From a virus: 30,627 nt of DNA. A program made the position numbers and the translations under genes. Below the pieces are notes generated by a model, which saw only the letters and a program-made list of their open reading frames with translations, searched no databases and had not been told where the DNA came from. The stretch covers positions 1 to 30,627 of the IMG/VR virus record IMGVR_UViG_3300013126_000153. One strand, written 5' to 3'. Positions 9,001 through 16,704 of the stretch are shown piece by piece; within the stretch, counting starts at the first letter, position 1, and every line of letters begins with the position of its first letter.

Positions 9001-9458
9001 ATTCAGTTTCTTATAGCTTTGATAACTTAGAAAATTTAGGTACACTTATTAATGTTTCTACAGATACATTCTCTGCAACAGAGATACTTGTAGCGAGGGA
9101 AAAGTTTTCCAACGTATACAAACCAGTAAATACAACTCTTATTAACGGCTATTCATCTCATGAAATAATACCATTTTCCATGTTTAACTATTATTGGGGC
9201 TGGGGGTTAGTATGCCCTGTTTCTATATCAGGTAACGATATTTCGGCGTATTATGATTTTTATAGGCTCAAGACAACCGATCAAAAAATATACAACAACT
9301 TATTAGATTTCGACAATAAAAATACTAATCTATCTTTTAGCCTTAGCAATAGCAGGTTATTCTATGGCGATGATGGGGTAATAGATCAAAATATAGCCTA
9401 TACATTAGTTAATGGGTTGAACCTTTTCTCTAGTGCAACGAACGTATTTTATAATTAA
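6030..9458 (+). CDS. Large baseplate/tail protein with PKD domain and NHL-like beta-propeller
   Basis: 1142 residues, at the place where gene 7 stands in T4-like genomes; it may be part of the outer baseplate, but I see no clear gp7 signature. Around residues 50-125 is a PKD-like domain: WDFGDGTYQ, then HSYKWPGQYSVKLYL. About 514-800 reads as NHL/YncE-type beta-propeller blades, with repeated phrases such as PSCIAIDSNNNAFVTLFD, PSYVDIDKHNYVYVVLS and KIIIDRNNKIWATSYS. The last 300 residues are more helical (LLKKMYEKIANFSDNIADVD) and probably anchor it to the baseplate. No signal peptide or membrane segment is seen. The start follows gene 6 by two bases without a ribosome binding site. Phage propellers and PKD domains usually serve as adhesion or spacer modules. 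Confidence 0.85.
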   Translation: MPYINTNELYVDVYDFAGRPSLSTFALEQTPLYFVPNYSIVQLLSTSTFISPLTSYTNTFYIPDTNDYSDTKIRWDFGDGTYQVSPTGVHSYKWPGQYSVKLYLINQNGESFLNSFVANVYVKNYIEDKWVFGPEPHFIIDIPAGRLSDKLSINRTNSWQNYNMLSATGYTFKLFSSGSGTYYYDVDNYYKDKWAHLKKFFKFVQKQNVNGKLQDVIVDEIITDNKEIYAKIDGNVVRICDKTDTNSFLVGTSGTADFYYTDDSNKNNISKADPIFLFAYLDTSKFYDFTSLTENAYNNLDPLELSYLNNAPICLPIIKTRYNPAAIATITTNGLDGEGSEIINAFNIPKTSFSSTKIPFVLKLKDQSNFTTKSYPYLSSTNTFPATSYYFKIVLVDQNNNQVPCSFYKTNFEDEISDSGGFYRGYFETTTSLLSARLSAIVFLNDIPNFEQDTAFILYSQPYSEYIARYFTASYLSENFGNTVINNYDFVNTVGNRSIFTISQITSSNNSLNDYCFWAGDSDTDTLLKYDYKGINLHTIKLSSVTLFDNTTANFLNDDGSASPSCIAIDSNNNAFVTLFDSGSVIKIDNNTNKVTKFKGLGTNLYLTSSDYISYKGYVGENVILPSYVDIDKHNYVYVVLSHPLCSRIVKLDNDLNVLDNFSQNNYYFQKIIIDRNNKIWATSYSNTGSTSASKLVNRNDKIFLLDTNFNILTTFNNFYLPGDITVDGSQNCWVQHGTDLISKLNSLDYTVTTYNIDETFSNVTSYIQSVEGMSCNSNNQILVINNFDNKIYFVPANVTSQFLISSLESINFRSAPNNFATYPISAYYDSKYQADGDFLGFKWINKFYSNASNLKLLSSITPFFNLYAPSGNNIMLKINEDFDGQEMYKSFALSEALQDKNVFFNDFLGTIVGNNKSNYNTALLKKMYEKIANFSDNIADVDVCNVESLISKCEMFGVIYENYQYPYPPSLERVMDLASIKRNKLFGNKNSVSYSFDNLENLGTLINVSTDTFSATEILVAREKFSNVYKPVNTTLINGYSSHEIIPFSMFNYYWGWGLVCPVSISGNDISAYYDFYRLKTTDQKIYNNLLDFDNKNTNLSFSLSNSRLFYGDDGVIDQNIAYTLVNGLNLFSSATNVFYN

Positions 9459-9461
9459 ATA
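9454..9461 (+). promoter_or_regulatory. Candidate late promoter, variant (ATTAAATA)
   Basis: ATTAAATA ends eight bases before the ATG at 9470 and overlaps the stop codon of the preceding gene. It differs from the T4 core at one central position and has the longest spacing of the set, so it is one of the weaker members. Confidence 0.3.
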
Positions 9462-9469
9462 ATATCGTC

Positions 9470-12400
9470 ATGTCTGATATTTTAGAAAAAAATACAGTTC
9501 TTATAACTGTACCTGAATCCATTATAACCGGCAAAACTTTTAATGCTATTGACTATAATGAGCCTTTAACGTTTTTAAATTTTATTGTTAGAACAAACCC
9601 AACTGAAACTGATAGCGCTTACCTTGTGCAGCAATATAGATTGTATTTGCTAGAATGGTACAAATATAAGAAAATAGATAAAACAGATAGTACTGATTTT
9701 GTAAGATTATCTTTTATTACGTTTTTAAGGGAAGTATTGCTTAACTTTTCATCATTAGAAGAAAGAAGATTTGTTTCTAATGCTAACTATTCTAATGATT
9801 TAGATCTATATTCAGTACTTCCTTTTTTTACGAAAAAAATAAAAGAAATATGTAATTATTATTCACTTCTCAGACAAAATGTACCATTTAAAAAGTATGA
9901 AAATGCACTAAAAGGTTCTCAAACAGGAGTAGTTACATTACTAAAAAATGAAATATACAAAACTCTACAAGCTGTCGAAATAGTTTCAAATCAAACTAAT
10001 TTATTTAGCTTATCAGCTATAAAAAATAATTTAAGCATAGAAGTTAAAGAGCTATTTGATGATTCACAGTATTTTGATCTTAACCCTAACTATGATTCCG
10101 CAACTTATAATAATGCTATAACATCTAATTTTTATTCTTCAAATTTAAACGATTTTAACTCAACGTTGTTTACAGATTTTGATACGACAATAGTGGATGC
10201 AATTACTACATACCCATTTTATATTACAGATTTTAAAACTAGCTATTCTATTAATTACCAAGTTTTTGCTGATGATTTACAATACTTGAAAGATAGAGAT
10301 TTTATAAATCAAATAAACAATCAGAATAGAAATAATTTAAATTTAAATCTTGAAAAAGAATTAATTGAAAAATTTATAGGTACTGATTATTATTATTTGA
10401 GTACGGGTAATACTATAAATGATATAGTTTCCGGTGTACTTTTTAAAGCACAAGACAAATCGACAAATTTGCTTAACAAAAGATTTCCTTCCACCGCATC
10501 TTTTCAGAATGAAAGTAATTTAAAAAATATAAGACAGATCGGTGGGTTTTTCTTACCTGATAAATTAGGTGTCTTACATTTTAATAACTTTAAGTATAGC
10601 ATAGATGTTGATAAAAACATACTAACGCCAAATAAGCTATATGTGTTTCCTGACCCACATCACCAGGGTAATATTTCTAACTTATCACTTACAGATTTTG
10701 ATTCCCCAATAATTTATGAAGAAGACGTTTCGTGGATGCATTATAATAGAACTGCACAATACCTATTTGCAAATGTTGTAAGCAATCCGTTATATAAAAA
10801 TTTTTATGCTTATCACAGTAGAAGCGAAACTCTAGGTTATCAACCGATAGGTATGTCGCGTGATGTCGATAGTACAGAGTTTTTTACAGGCTCAGCTAAA
10901 TCTATTTGGGATAATTCTGATGTATTTCCTGTAACAGATAATGAATTACCTATAGACGAAAGACAATTTAATTTATTAGCCGTTAACAAGACATTAACAA
11001 AATATAGAAATGATTTATATGGTAATAACTATGGACTTTATAAAGAAATAAATCCTGTTGGTGTAGGTCTAGACGGAACCAATAGAGGAGATTTTATTTC
11101 TCAAGAAGAATTAGATTTTTTTAATTTTACCGGGGGTAGAGCAGGGCTGTATGGTACTGGTAGAAAGGGCTTAAATTTAAATCAGTTTACAGCGTTAAGA
11201 GTTAAACCTTGTTTGTTGCTTGATGGTTATCTTTTTTATGATTTTGACAAAGGGTTTAATATAGATCTAACAATACCTAACCCAGATAAAGATATATCTG
11301 GTGTTACAACAAGAACAGTAACTCAAATACCCCCAGGTTCGGGTTATTATACAAGAATTAATGCTATAACCGCATCATCAACACCTTTAATAAACTATAC
11401 TTTTGCATTTCCTTATTCACCACCACCTACATTTTCACCTCTACCTGCACCTATTCTTGTAATAGCTTATGGTAACGGTCATTTTTGTGAAAATACTCCC
11501 GAGGGTGATTGTATTGATACGTATTGTGATATTTTTAAAGTAAATTATTGTTTATTGCTTGATTGTTTGACTTACCTGGATAGTTTAAGCAATCAAAGAT
11601 TAGATTTTTCATCTGATAGCCCTCAGTGGGACACAGCAATACCTGTGTATTATAGCGAACTACTCGAAGGTAGCTTAACTAACACTTTTACTAAACCTAA
11701 TAACGTTGATAGAGCTACATTCTCATATACTTTTGCACCTTCAGCACAAGTTATTGCGGAATTAGATGCATTTAGATTTAATCTTGGTGGGAAAACTCCT
11801 TGCGCCATTACAAATACAATAGAATTTCCATCGCCTGAAATTTTAAACTATAATAATGATGTTTCGCAGTTTGTTAATTTAGCAGTACCTGAAAATTACA
11901 AAACATCCGTTAAAAGTTTGTCTACAAACTTAACTAAAAGTAAATCTATTTACGATAGTAGGTATGTAACAGAAGGTATTCTTTATTATAAGAACGCAAA
12001 CACTGCAAAAGTTGAATCAGTGCAAAACGCTCTATCTTCTGTATATGAAAAATACCCTTCAATAATATCAGATAGTATAAAGAGCGGGGTAGTAGATTTC
12101 GATATTATATATAATGTTATTTTTGTTGAAACTAAAGATTATCTCATAATAGATAAATTAAATTATAATTATCAAAATAACAATGTTGAACCTTTTGATA
12201 GTTCTAAGAATTATTTACCAATTTACAGTTCAAATAAAAATTTAGAAAAGACCAGCACTATCTTTTTTAATGAAAAAAGTAGCCAAGTATATTTAGTTAG
12301 AACAGTTTTATTCTCAGATTTAAGTTGTACAAACACAAAAATAATTTATCCCGAAATTTATAAAATTGATATTGCATCACCTGATTTAGTTAAATTGTAT

Positions 12401-13318
12401 CCCAATTTTGAAACTACATATCAAAATTTATCAGTCTTTACTCATCTTGATGTAGATACAAATATAGAGAGAATTGATAAGCCAATACTTTCATATAATG
12501 AAGATACTCAAACGTTCTTAATTAATTATTTTGCTAAAAACAGCAATAATGTTTTTGTAAACGTATTCCATGAATTTAATATAAAAAATTCAAACATAAA
12601 TTTCTTAAGACATATCGCTTATAAGCCTGAATTCTTTATAAAAGATATTAACTTTACATATTACATACCAGCCTCAACCGCAGGCGGTGTTACATTAACT
12701 AATGCACCATCTTCATATCAAGTATATACGGATTGCGGTATATTGTGGTTTGCTACATCGGCTGCGCCATCACCAGTTGCAAAACAATTTATTAATTGTG
12801 ATAGTGGTATTATATTTGCGCCTGCAGCTGTAACACCAACACCACAATCTACACCACCTCCTACACCTACACTACCAACACCTTCGCCTTCACCAACACC
12901 AACATTAACTCAATGGACAGGTTCATGTAGTTATGCGCAAATATTAACTGTATCTGGTGCGAATACTACAGCAGCCAACGGTACATATGTAATTACTGGT
13001 AAGTATACAACTATGCTATCAGAAACAAGTACGTTTACAGTATTTTATCAAAATACTACTAACACAAATTATGCATTAGTATTTGTAAATCAAAATAATG
13101 ACGACTCTTCCTACATAAAGGGAGCCATACTTTCTGCATCTAATTCTACATTTATGAATAATATCGGATTGGTGTATGCAAGTACATCACCTATTGACCA
13201 ATATGCCTGTGCTCCATACGGCATATATGATGTTGTATCGGCACGTACACCTAATGACAATATATTAAGGTATACTTCTGGCAAAGCGCCATACCCACAG
13301 GTACAAAAAGTATACTAG
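9470..13318 (+). CDS. Very large tail-associated protein with internal Thr/Pro-rich linker
   Basis: 1282 residues, not assigned to a family. The N-terminal third is helical (LVQQYRLYLLEWYKYKKID near 53-71). The middle (about 350-600) contains a compact, conserved-looking stretch including PNKLYVFPDPHHQGN and ISQEELDFFNFTGGRAGLYG. Residues about 680-720 hold a Cys-containing segment (CENTPEGDCIDTYCDIF). Near the C-terminus (about 1122-1147, bases 12833-12911) is a Thr/Pro/Ser tract of TPTP and TPSPSPT units, followed by a roughly 135-residue Ser/Thr/Asn-rich C-terminal domain that looks beta-structured. Its place after the wedge genes and before lectin-like and propeller proteins suggests a baseplate or tail-fibre connector. 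This is inferred from context, not homology. Confidence 0.8.
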   Translation: MSDILEKNTVLITVPESIITGKTFNAIDYNEPLTFLNFIVRTNPTETDSAYLVQQYRLYLLEWYKYKKIDKTDSTDFVRLSFITFLREVLLNFSSLEERRFVSNANYSNDLDLYSVLPFFTKKIKEICNYYSLLRQNVPFKKYENALKGSQTGVVTLLKNEIYKTLQAVEIVSNQTNLFSLSAIKNNLSIEVKELFDDSQYFDLNPNYDSATYNNAITSNFYSSNLNDFNSTLFTDFDTTIVDAITTYPFYITDFKTSYSINYQVFADDLQYLKDRDFINQINNQNRNNLNLNLEKELIEKFIGTDYYYLSTGNTINDIVSGVLFKAQDKSTNLLNKRFPSTASFQNESNLKNIRQIGGFFLPDKLGVLHFNNFKYSIDVDKNILTPNKLYVFPDPHHQGNISNLSLTDFDSPIIYEEDVSWMHYNRTAQYLFANVVSNPLYKNFYAYHSRSETLGYQPIGMSRDVDSTEFFTGSAKSIWDNSDVFPVTDNELPIDERQFNLLAVNKTLTKYRNDLYGNNYGLYKEINPVGVGLDGTNRGDFISQEELDFFNFTGGRAGLYGTGRKGLNLNQFTALRVKPCLLLDGYLFYDFDKGFNIDLTIPNPDKDISGVTTRTVTQIPPGSGYYTRINAITASSTPLINYTFAFPYSPPPTFSPLPAPILVIAYGNGHFCENTPEGDCIDTYCDIFKVNYCLLLDCLTYLDSLSNQRLDFSSDSPQWDTAIPVYYSELLEGSLTNTFTKPNNVDRATFSYTFAPSAQVIAELDAFRFNLGGKTPCAITNTIEFPSPEILNYNNDVSQFVNLAVPENYKTSVKSLSTNLTKSKSIYDSRYVTEGILYYKNANTAKVESVQNALSSVYEKYPSIISDSIKSGVVDFDIIYNVIFVETKDYLIIDKLNYNYQNNNVEPFDSSKNYLPIYSSNKNLEKTSTIFFNEKSSQVYLVRTVLFSDLSCTNTKIIYPEIYKIDIASPDLVKLYPNFETTYQNLSVFTHLDVDTNIERIDKPILSYNEDTQTFLINYFAKNSNNVFVNVFHEFNIKNSNINFLRHIAYKPEFFIKDINFTYYIPASTAGGVTLTNAPSSYQVYTDCGILWFATSAAPSPVAKQFINCDSGIIFAPAAVTPTPQSTPPPTPTLPTPSPSPTPTLTQWTGSCSYAQILTVSGANTTAANGTYVITGKYTTMLSETSTFTVFYQNTTNTNYALVFVNQNNDDSSYIKGAILSASNSTFMNNIGLVYASTSPIDQYACAPYGIYDVVSARTPNDNILRYTSGKAPYPQVQKVY
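12833..12911 (+). repeat. Thr/Pro/Ser-rich coding tract 1
   Basis: About 26 codons dominated by ACA/ACT and CCA/CCT encode an irregular TPTP / TPSPSPTPT tract linking the body of the 1282-aa protein to its C-terminal domain. It is the first and shortest of three such tracts between 12.8 and 15.1 kb. Confidence 0.85.
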
Positions 13319-13337
13319 TTTCATTCTTTAATACGAC

Positions 13338-13345
13338 AATAAATA
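13338..13345 (+). promoter_or_regulatory. Candidate T4-type late promoter (AATAAATA)
   Basis: AATAAATA ends five bases before the ATG at 13351, predicting initiation at the A of the start codon. A second overlapping ATAAATA (13343-13349) is too close to the ATG to give a transcript containing it. Confidence 0.5.
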
Positions 13346-13350
13346 AATAG

Positions 13351-13635
13351 ATGGCGGCTTACGATCAAATATACGTAAATTCAGTTTCTGGCTCAGTAAA
13401 TATGTTTGGCTCTTGTTATGTTGCTACAGAAACAGAGGGTATTGTTAATACAAAAATTTCTGAGGTCGGGCAAGCTGAAGACTGTTTATTTTGCTTTGCT
13501 CTTACCGGGGTACCTGTACCTTTACCGACTGTTACCCCGTCAAATACCCCGGACCCCTCCAATCCAGTGACCCAAACACCAACTCTAACTCCAACCCCAA
13601 CTATAACCCCAACACAAACGCCTTCAGGTATCTAA
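13351..13635 (+). CDS. Small protein with Thr/Pro-rich tail
   Basis: 94 residues. The first 55 look like a small folded domain with three cysteines (CYVATETEG near 22-30 and CLFCF near 45-49). The rest is a Thr/Pro tract of TPTLTPTPT-type repeats with a SGI end. No signal peptide is apparent and the family is unknown. It starts after a 32-base gap that carries a late-promoter motif, and is followed after four bases by the lectin-like gene that has a longer Thr/Pro tract of its own. It may be an accessory tail protein, or a reduced relative of its larger Thr/Pro-bearing neighbours; the sequence does not decide. Confidence 0.75.
   Translation: MAAYDQIYVNSVSGSVNMFGSCYVATETEGIVNTKISEVGQAEDCLFCFALTGVPVPLPTVTPSNTPDPSNPVTQTPTLTPTPTITPTQTPSGI
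13523..13626 (+). repeat. Thr/Pro-rich coding tract 2
   Basis: About 35 codons encoding TP-type repeats in the C-terminal third of the 94-aa protein. It uses many ACC and CCC codons, locally raising GC, unlike the ACA/CCT-rich tract in the next gene. The two tracts are therefore not a recent exact duplication. Confidence 0.8.
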
Positions 13636-13639
13636 TATT

Positions 13640-15124
13640 ATGGAATTAAGTGCAACAAGATCATTTACGTTTTTACCTGCTTATGAATTATCTAAGGAAG
13701 GTGATATAGTAGTATCGTTTGATTATATTACTAATGTTTATGATAATTATATTACTGAATATTATAACGAAACTCCCTCAGAAGGTTTTTGTTTATTTTT
13801 TTATGAAGGTAATAAATCAACCCTTGGTGGGGGACCCGGTTATGGGTTAGGTTATCTACCAGTATCCTCATTTGTTTTTAATAATTTAAATTTTGATTTA
13901 ACTGACACATATAAATTGTCTAATTCGCTACCACTTATACCTCTCACAGCATCTAAAATTATAAATTCTAAAACTGCATATCAATCAAACACATCTTTTA
14001 AAGTAGAATACCACCCGGTAGATTACCCCTCGGTACCAGGATCTGCGGGTTGGAGAATTTGGGGTGTGACTTCTCCTGGTGTAAGTGCTTTATTTTATTA
14101 TAGTAATCAAAATAAAACTTACCCTATATGGGTTTCGGATTGGAATGATGGCCCTGATAAGCCGGGTAGCTGGGGTTACCCTGATTTTATAAGATCTAGA
14201 ACTGGAACTACCTATACTGGTAAAGATGGTGGGTTGTTAGCGGTAGGGTTTGATTTTACAGGTAATTTTGGTAAAACATTTCTTACTTTTAGCCCACTTG
14301 ATTCAGCTATAGGCAATCTTTCTTCTTCCAACCCTAATTCTATAAGTATTCGTGATAGTTATATCAATAATTATAACAAATTAGTTCAGACTGATAATTT
14401 ATCTTCAAATTTTTATACAACACCTATTCTTTTGTATAATAGTCTTGCTACTTCTTTAACCGCTAATACAGGCAATAGAGTAAAAATAAGATTAACTGAC
14501 CTAGGTAGAACTATAGAAGTAAAAATTAAACCTTATAATTCAGAAAATTATTTAAATGCAATAAATTTCGGGGCGCCTGATTTAGGGCCAAACCTAACAG
14601 ATGACAGTATAAAAATAGGTTTAAATTTCTCTTCATTAAACAATACAGATTTTGGTATAAAAAACTTTAATGTAGCGGGAATTGCTGCTTCTCCCACAGC
14701 TACAGAGACACCTACCCAGACACCTACTCAAACACCTTCTCAAACTGCGCCCGTAACTCAAACACCAACACCTACTCAAACATCTACTGCAACAGTTACA
14801 CCTACCGTTTCACCGACTTCTTCACAAACACCAACAGCAACCCCAACTGTTACACCTACTCAGACTGTTACACCTACATTCACACCTACAAATACAATTA
14901 CTCCTACCCAAACACCTACCGCACAGGTTACACAAACACCAACACCTTCTATTACACCTACCGAAACACCGCCTATCACACCAACACCAACAGAAACACC
15001 ACCAGTTTCGCAAACACCTACAGAAACACCAACACCAACTATAACACAAACACCTACTCAAACACCTCCATCAGGCGTACCTCTACAAGACGGTATTATA
15101 GTTGGGTTTGGTTTTGATGTATAA
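13640..15124 (+). CDS. L-type-lectin-like protein with long Thr/Pro-rich stalk
   Basis: 494 residues. The first 350 resemble a legume/L-type lectin (concanavalin-like) jelly roll in order of elements: an [10 protein letters not shown] strand with a following glycine-rich loop ([13 protein letters not shown]), [15 protein letters not shown] at about 194-208, corresponding to the family's VEFDTxxN metal-site strand, then [18 protein letters not shown] and [20 protein letters not shown] at the back sheet. Classical catalytic or metal residues cannot be confirmed by eye. Residues about 351-478 form a mucin-like Thr/Pro/Gln tract, followed by a short hydrophobic tail ([10 protein letters not shown]). 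A glycan-binding tail protein on an extended stalk is the best reading. It sits four bases after the 94-aa gene with no promoter of its own. Confidence 0.8.
   Translation: MELSATRSFTFLPAYELSKEGDIVVSFDYITNVYDNYITEYYNETPSEGFCLFFYEGNKSTLGGGPGYGLGYLPVSSFVFNNLNFDLTDTYKLSNSLPLIPLTASKIINSKTAYQSNTSFKVEYHPVDYPSVPGSAGWRIWGVTSPGVSALFYYSNQNKTYPIWVSDWNDGPDKPGSWGYPDFIRSRTGTTYTGKDGGLLAVGFDFTGNFGKTFLTFSPLDSAIGNLSSSNPNSISIRDSYINNYNKLVQTDNLSSNFYTTPILLYNSLATSLTANTGNRVKIRLTDLGRTIEVKIKPYNSENYLNAINFGAPDLGPNLTDDSIKIGLNFSSLNNTDFGIKNFNVAGIAASPTATETPTQTPTQTPSQTAPVTQTPTPTQTSTATVTPTVSPTSSQTPTATPTVTPTQTVTPTFTPTNTITPTQTPTAQVTQTPTPSITPTETPPITPTPTETPPVSQTPTETPTPTITQTPTQTPPSGVPLQDGIIVGFGFDV
14691..15074 (+). repeat. Long Thr/Pro-rich coding tract 3 (TPTQTPT-type repeats)
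   Basis: About 128 codons of imperfect TPTQTPT, TPTETPP and TPTVTPT units, built from short DNA units such as acacctactcaaacacc repeated with variation. In protein it would be an extended, unstructured, mucin-like stalk with more than 50 Thr residues. In DNA the reiteration could favour slippage or recombination. Confidence 0.9.
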
Positions 15125-15127
15125 ATA
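15120..15127 (+). promoter_or_regulatory. T4-type late promoter, exact core (TATAAATA)
   Basis: An exact TATAAATA overlaps the stop codon of the lectin-like gene and ends five bases before the ATG at 15133. With T4 spacing, transcription would start at the A of that ATG, giving a leaderless mRNA. Exact copies also occur inside coding sequence (15348-15355 and 15795-15802), so the octamer alone is not proof. Confidence 0.55.
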
Positions 15128-15132
15128 ATTTT

Positions 15133-16668
15133 ATGAATTATAACCCAGTATACTTAAGTGATGTAACCGAAAGCTGGGAAGGTGTAGATTCCCGCCTTTC
15201 TGGCGGCAACACAAACCGACAATTTATATATACAATTGCATATTCTGGAAATAGATTATTTTTTGGTGGAAGCTTTATTTTTAATTATACAAATGTACCT
15301 TGGAAATTTGATTATGTATATCCGATATCTTCATATAATTTAAATTTTATAAATATTGGTTATTTTGATGATGATCCAACCCAAAACATTATAAAATCTT
15401 TAAAAAATATTGGAACTCGTAAACAAGTAGTAGCAGATAGTGACAGTACTGTATACGATGGAGTCTTTAATTTAGCACTTTGCGGTAACAATTTAGTAGC
15501 AGCAGGTAGGTTTAATTTAGTTAATACTGAGATAACGGGGTTTCAAACTACAACACATATTGATAGAAGCTTATTTTATCAACTTTCAAATACTTGGCCA
15601 TTTGATACTACTCTACCTCCTTTAACAAATATTAGAGTTTATGATTGGGGTAAACTATATAATTTTATAGGTACACAAGGCTTCCCTGGTTCGGGTTGTT
15701 TTACACCCTCGTTTTCCGGTGATTATGCAAAAAATATTACATATTATAATAATGATTTAAACAGATGGGTAGCTATTCCTGATTCTGAGAACATTATAAA
15801 TAATTCTACCGGACAACTTCAAGCATTAGAAGTTTTAGATAGCCCGTTAAATGCAAGCTCTAAAATGTTATTTACAGCAGGTTCACATCTATCCGGTACA
15901 CTTCTTTATTATACAGGTACTAGATGGGATTTTGTTAGACCATCACTCTCATCAAGTAGATTTTGGGGAGCCAACCCTCAATGCTATCAATTGTATAATG
16001 ATAATAGAGGAAATTTAATTTATGTTGGTTCTTTTAGTGGATTAAACGGTGATTGGAGACGGTCAGGGGTTGCAAAATATAACAGTACTTTTACAACAGA
16101 TAGTTTATTGGCAATTGGAACAGGATTAACAGGAGCAAGTGGTCACGGATATTGTGTAACAATGTCTGGTGATAATTATATTGTTGGTGGTTTATTTGAT
16201 AGTAAAATAGCTTTTTTCGATATTAACAGCAGTACCAATTGGAGAAAGCTATATAGTGATACTAATAATAGTATATTCCTTTCGTCAAGCATGTCATTTA
16301 ATAGTATTGATCTCGATATAAATCCAAATAAGATTTATTTAGCGGGCAATTTCTTTTTTATAAAGAATGACTTTAACATGACACGAATTGTGCAATTAAC
16401 AAGTAATGGTACAAATTATAGTTTTGGTAGAGTTGATGGAAATATAATAATTCCCGGAATAGAAACATTTAACCGCAATATTCCTCAAACTCTCTTAGTT
16501 AATAGAGTTGCAAACTACACTGTTGACGCCACCCTTTCAAGCGATTTTGATAATATAGCAGGGTTAAATTTACGAACACATTTACAAAATTTCGATTCAG
16601 GCGGTTCTGGTATTTCTATTTACGGTAAATCACCATATCAAGGTGTAAGCGGTTTGCTGGTAAATTAA
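15133..16668 (+). CDS. Beta-propeller tail protein (Rax2 / delta-60-repeat-like)
   Basis: 511 residues built from repeated four-strand blades. Each carries a short signature of a hydrophobic strand followed by GG-F or AG-F: RLFFGGSFIF, NLVAAGRFNLV, LIYVGSFSGLNG, YIVGGLFDS and IYLAGNFFF. A SGVAKYNST phrase after one blade matches the GxxxxGIARLN pattern of delta-60 / Rax2-type propellers. It has no transmembrane segment or signal peptide and I see no catalytic motif. Such propellers in tail proteins are usually binding platforms. It stands alone between its own late-promoter motif and the 36-base gap before the glycosyltransferase cassette, so it is probably a single-gene unit. Confidence 0.82.
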   Translation: MNYNPVYLSDVTESWEGVDSRLSGGNTNRQFIYTIAYSGNRLFFGGSFIFNYTNVPWKFDYVYPISSYNLNFINIGYFDDDPTQNIIKSLKNIGTRKQVVADSDSTVYDGVFNLALCGNNLVAAGRFNLVNTEITGFQTTTHIDRSLFYQLSNTWPFDTTLPPLTNIRVYDWGKLYNFIGTQGFPGSGCFTPSFSGDYAKNITYYNNDLNRWVAIPDSENIINNSTGQLQALEVLDSPLNASSKMLFTAGSHLSGTLLYYTGTRWDFVRPSLSSSRFWGANPQCYQLYNDNRGNLIYVGSFSGLNGDWRRSGVAKYNSTFTTDSLLAIGTGLTGASGHGYCVTMSGDNYIVGGLFDSKIAFFDINSSTNWRKLYSDTNNSIFLSSSMSFNSIDLDINPNKIYLAGNFFFIKNDFNMTRIVQLTSNGTNYSFGRVDGNIIIPGIETFNRNIPQTLLVNRVANYTVDATLSSDFDNIAGLNLRTHLQNFDSGGSGISIYGKSPYQGVSGLLVN

Positions 16669-16692
16669 ATATTGATAATATCGAAAAGTATA

Positions 16693-16700
16693 TTAAAATA
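16693..16700 (+). promoter_or_regulatory. Weak late-promoter-like site before the glycan cassette (TTAAAATA)
   Basis: TTAAAATA ends four bases before the GTG start at 16705, in a 36-base gap. It departs from the T4 core more than the other sites and is spaced more tightly. It is listed because it is the only such candidate in front of the five-gene cassette. Confidence 0.2.
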
Positions 16701-16704
16701 ATTT

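Noticed and set aside
9470-13318. Possible homology between the large proteins at 9470 and 22686
   Set aside because: Both are about 1100-1300 residues with similar composition, but I found no shared motif order when reading them side by side.
14822-15061. Minus-strand Cys/Trp/Arg-rich open frame of 79 codons
   Set aside because: It is the complement of the Thr/Pro repeat tract; its odd composition comes entirely from the repeated ACA/CCT codons of the real gene.
15348-15802. Exact TATAAATA copies inside the propeller gene (15348-15355, 15795-15802)
   Set aside because: They lie within coding sequence, are not followed at 5-8 bases by an in-frame start of any plausible gene, and are expected by chance in such AT-rich DNA.
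16669-16681. Short ATATT/AATAT inverted repeat after the propeller gene
   Set aside because: Five-base arms around three bases in AT-rich DNA are not distinguishable from chance.
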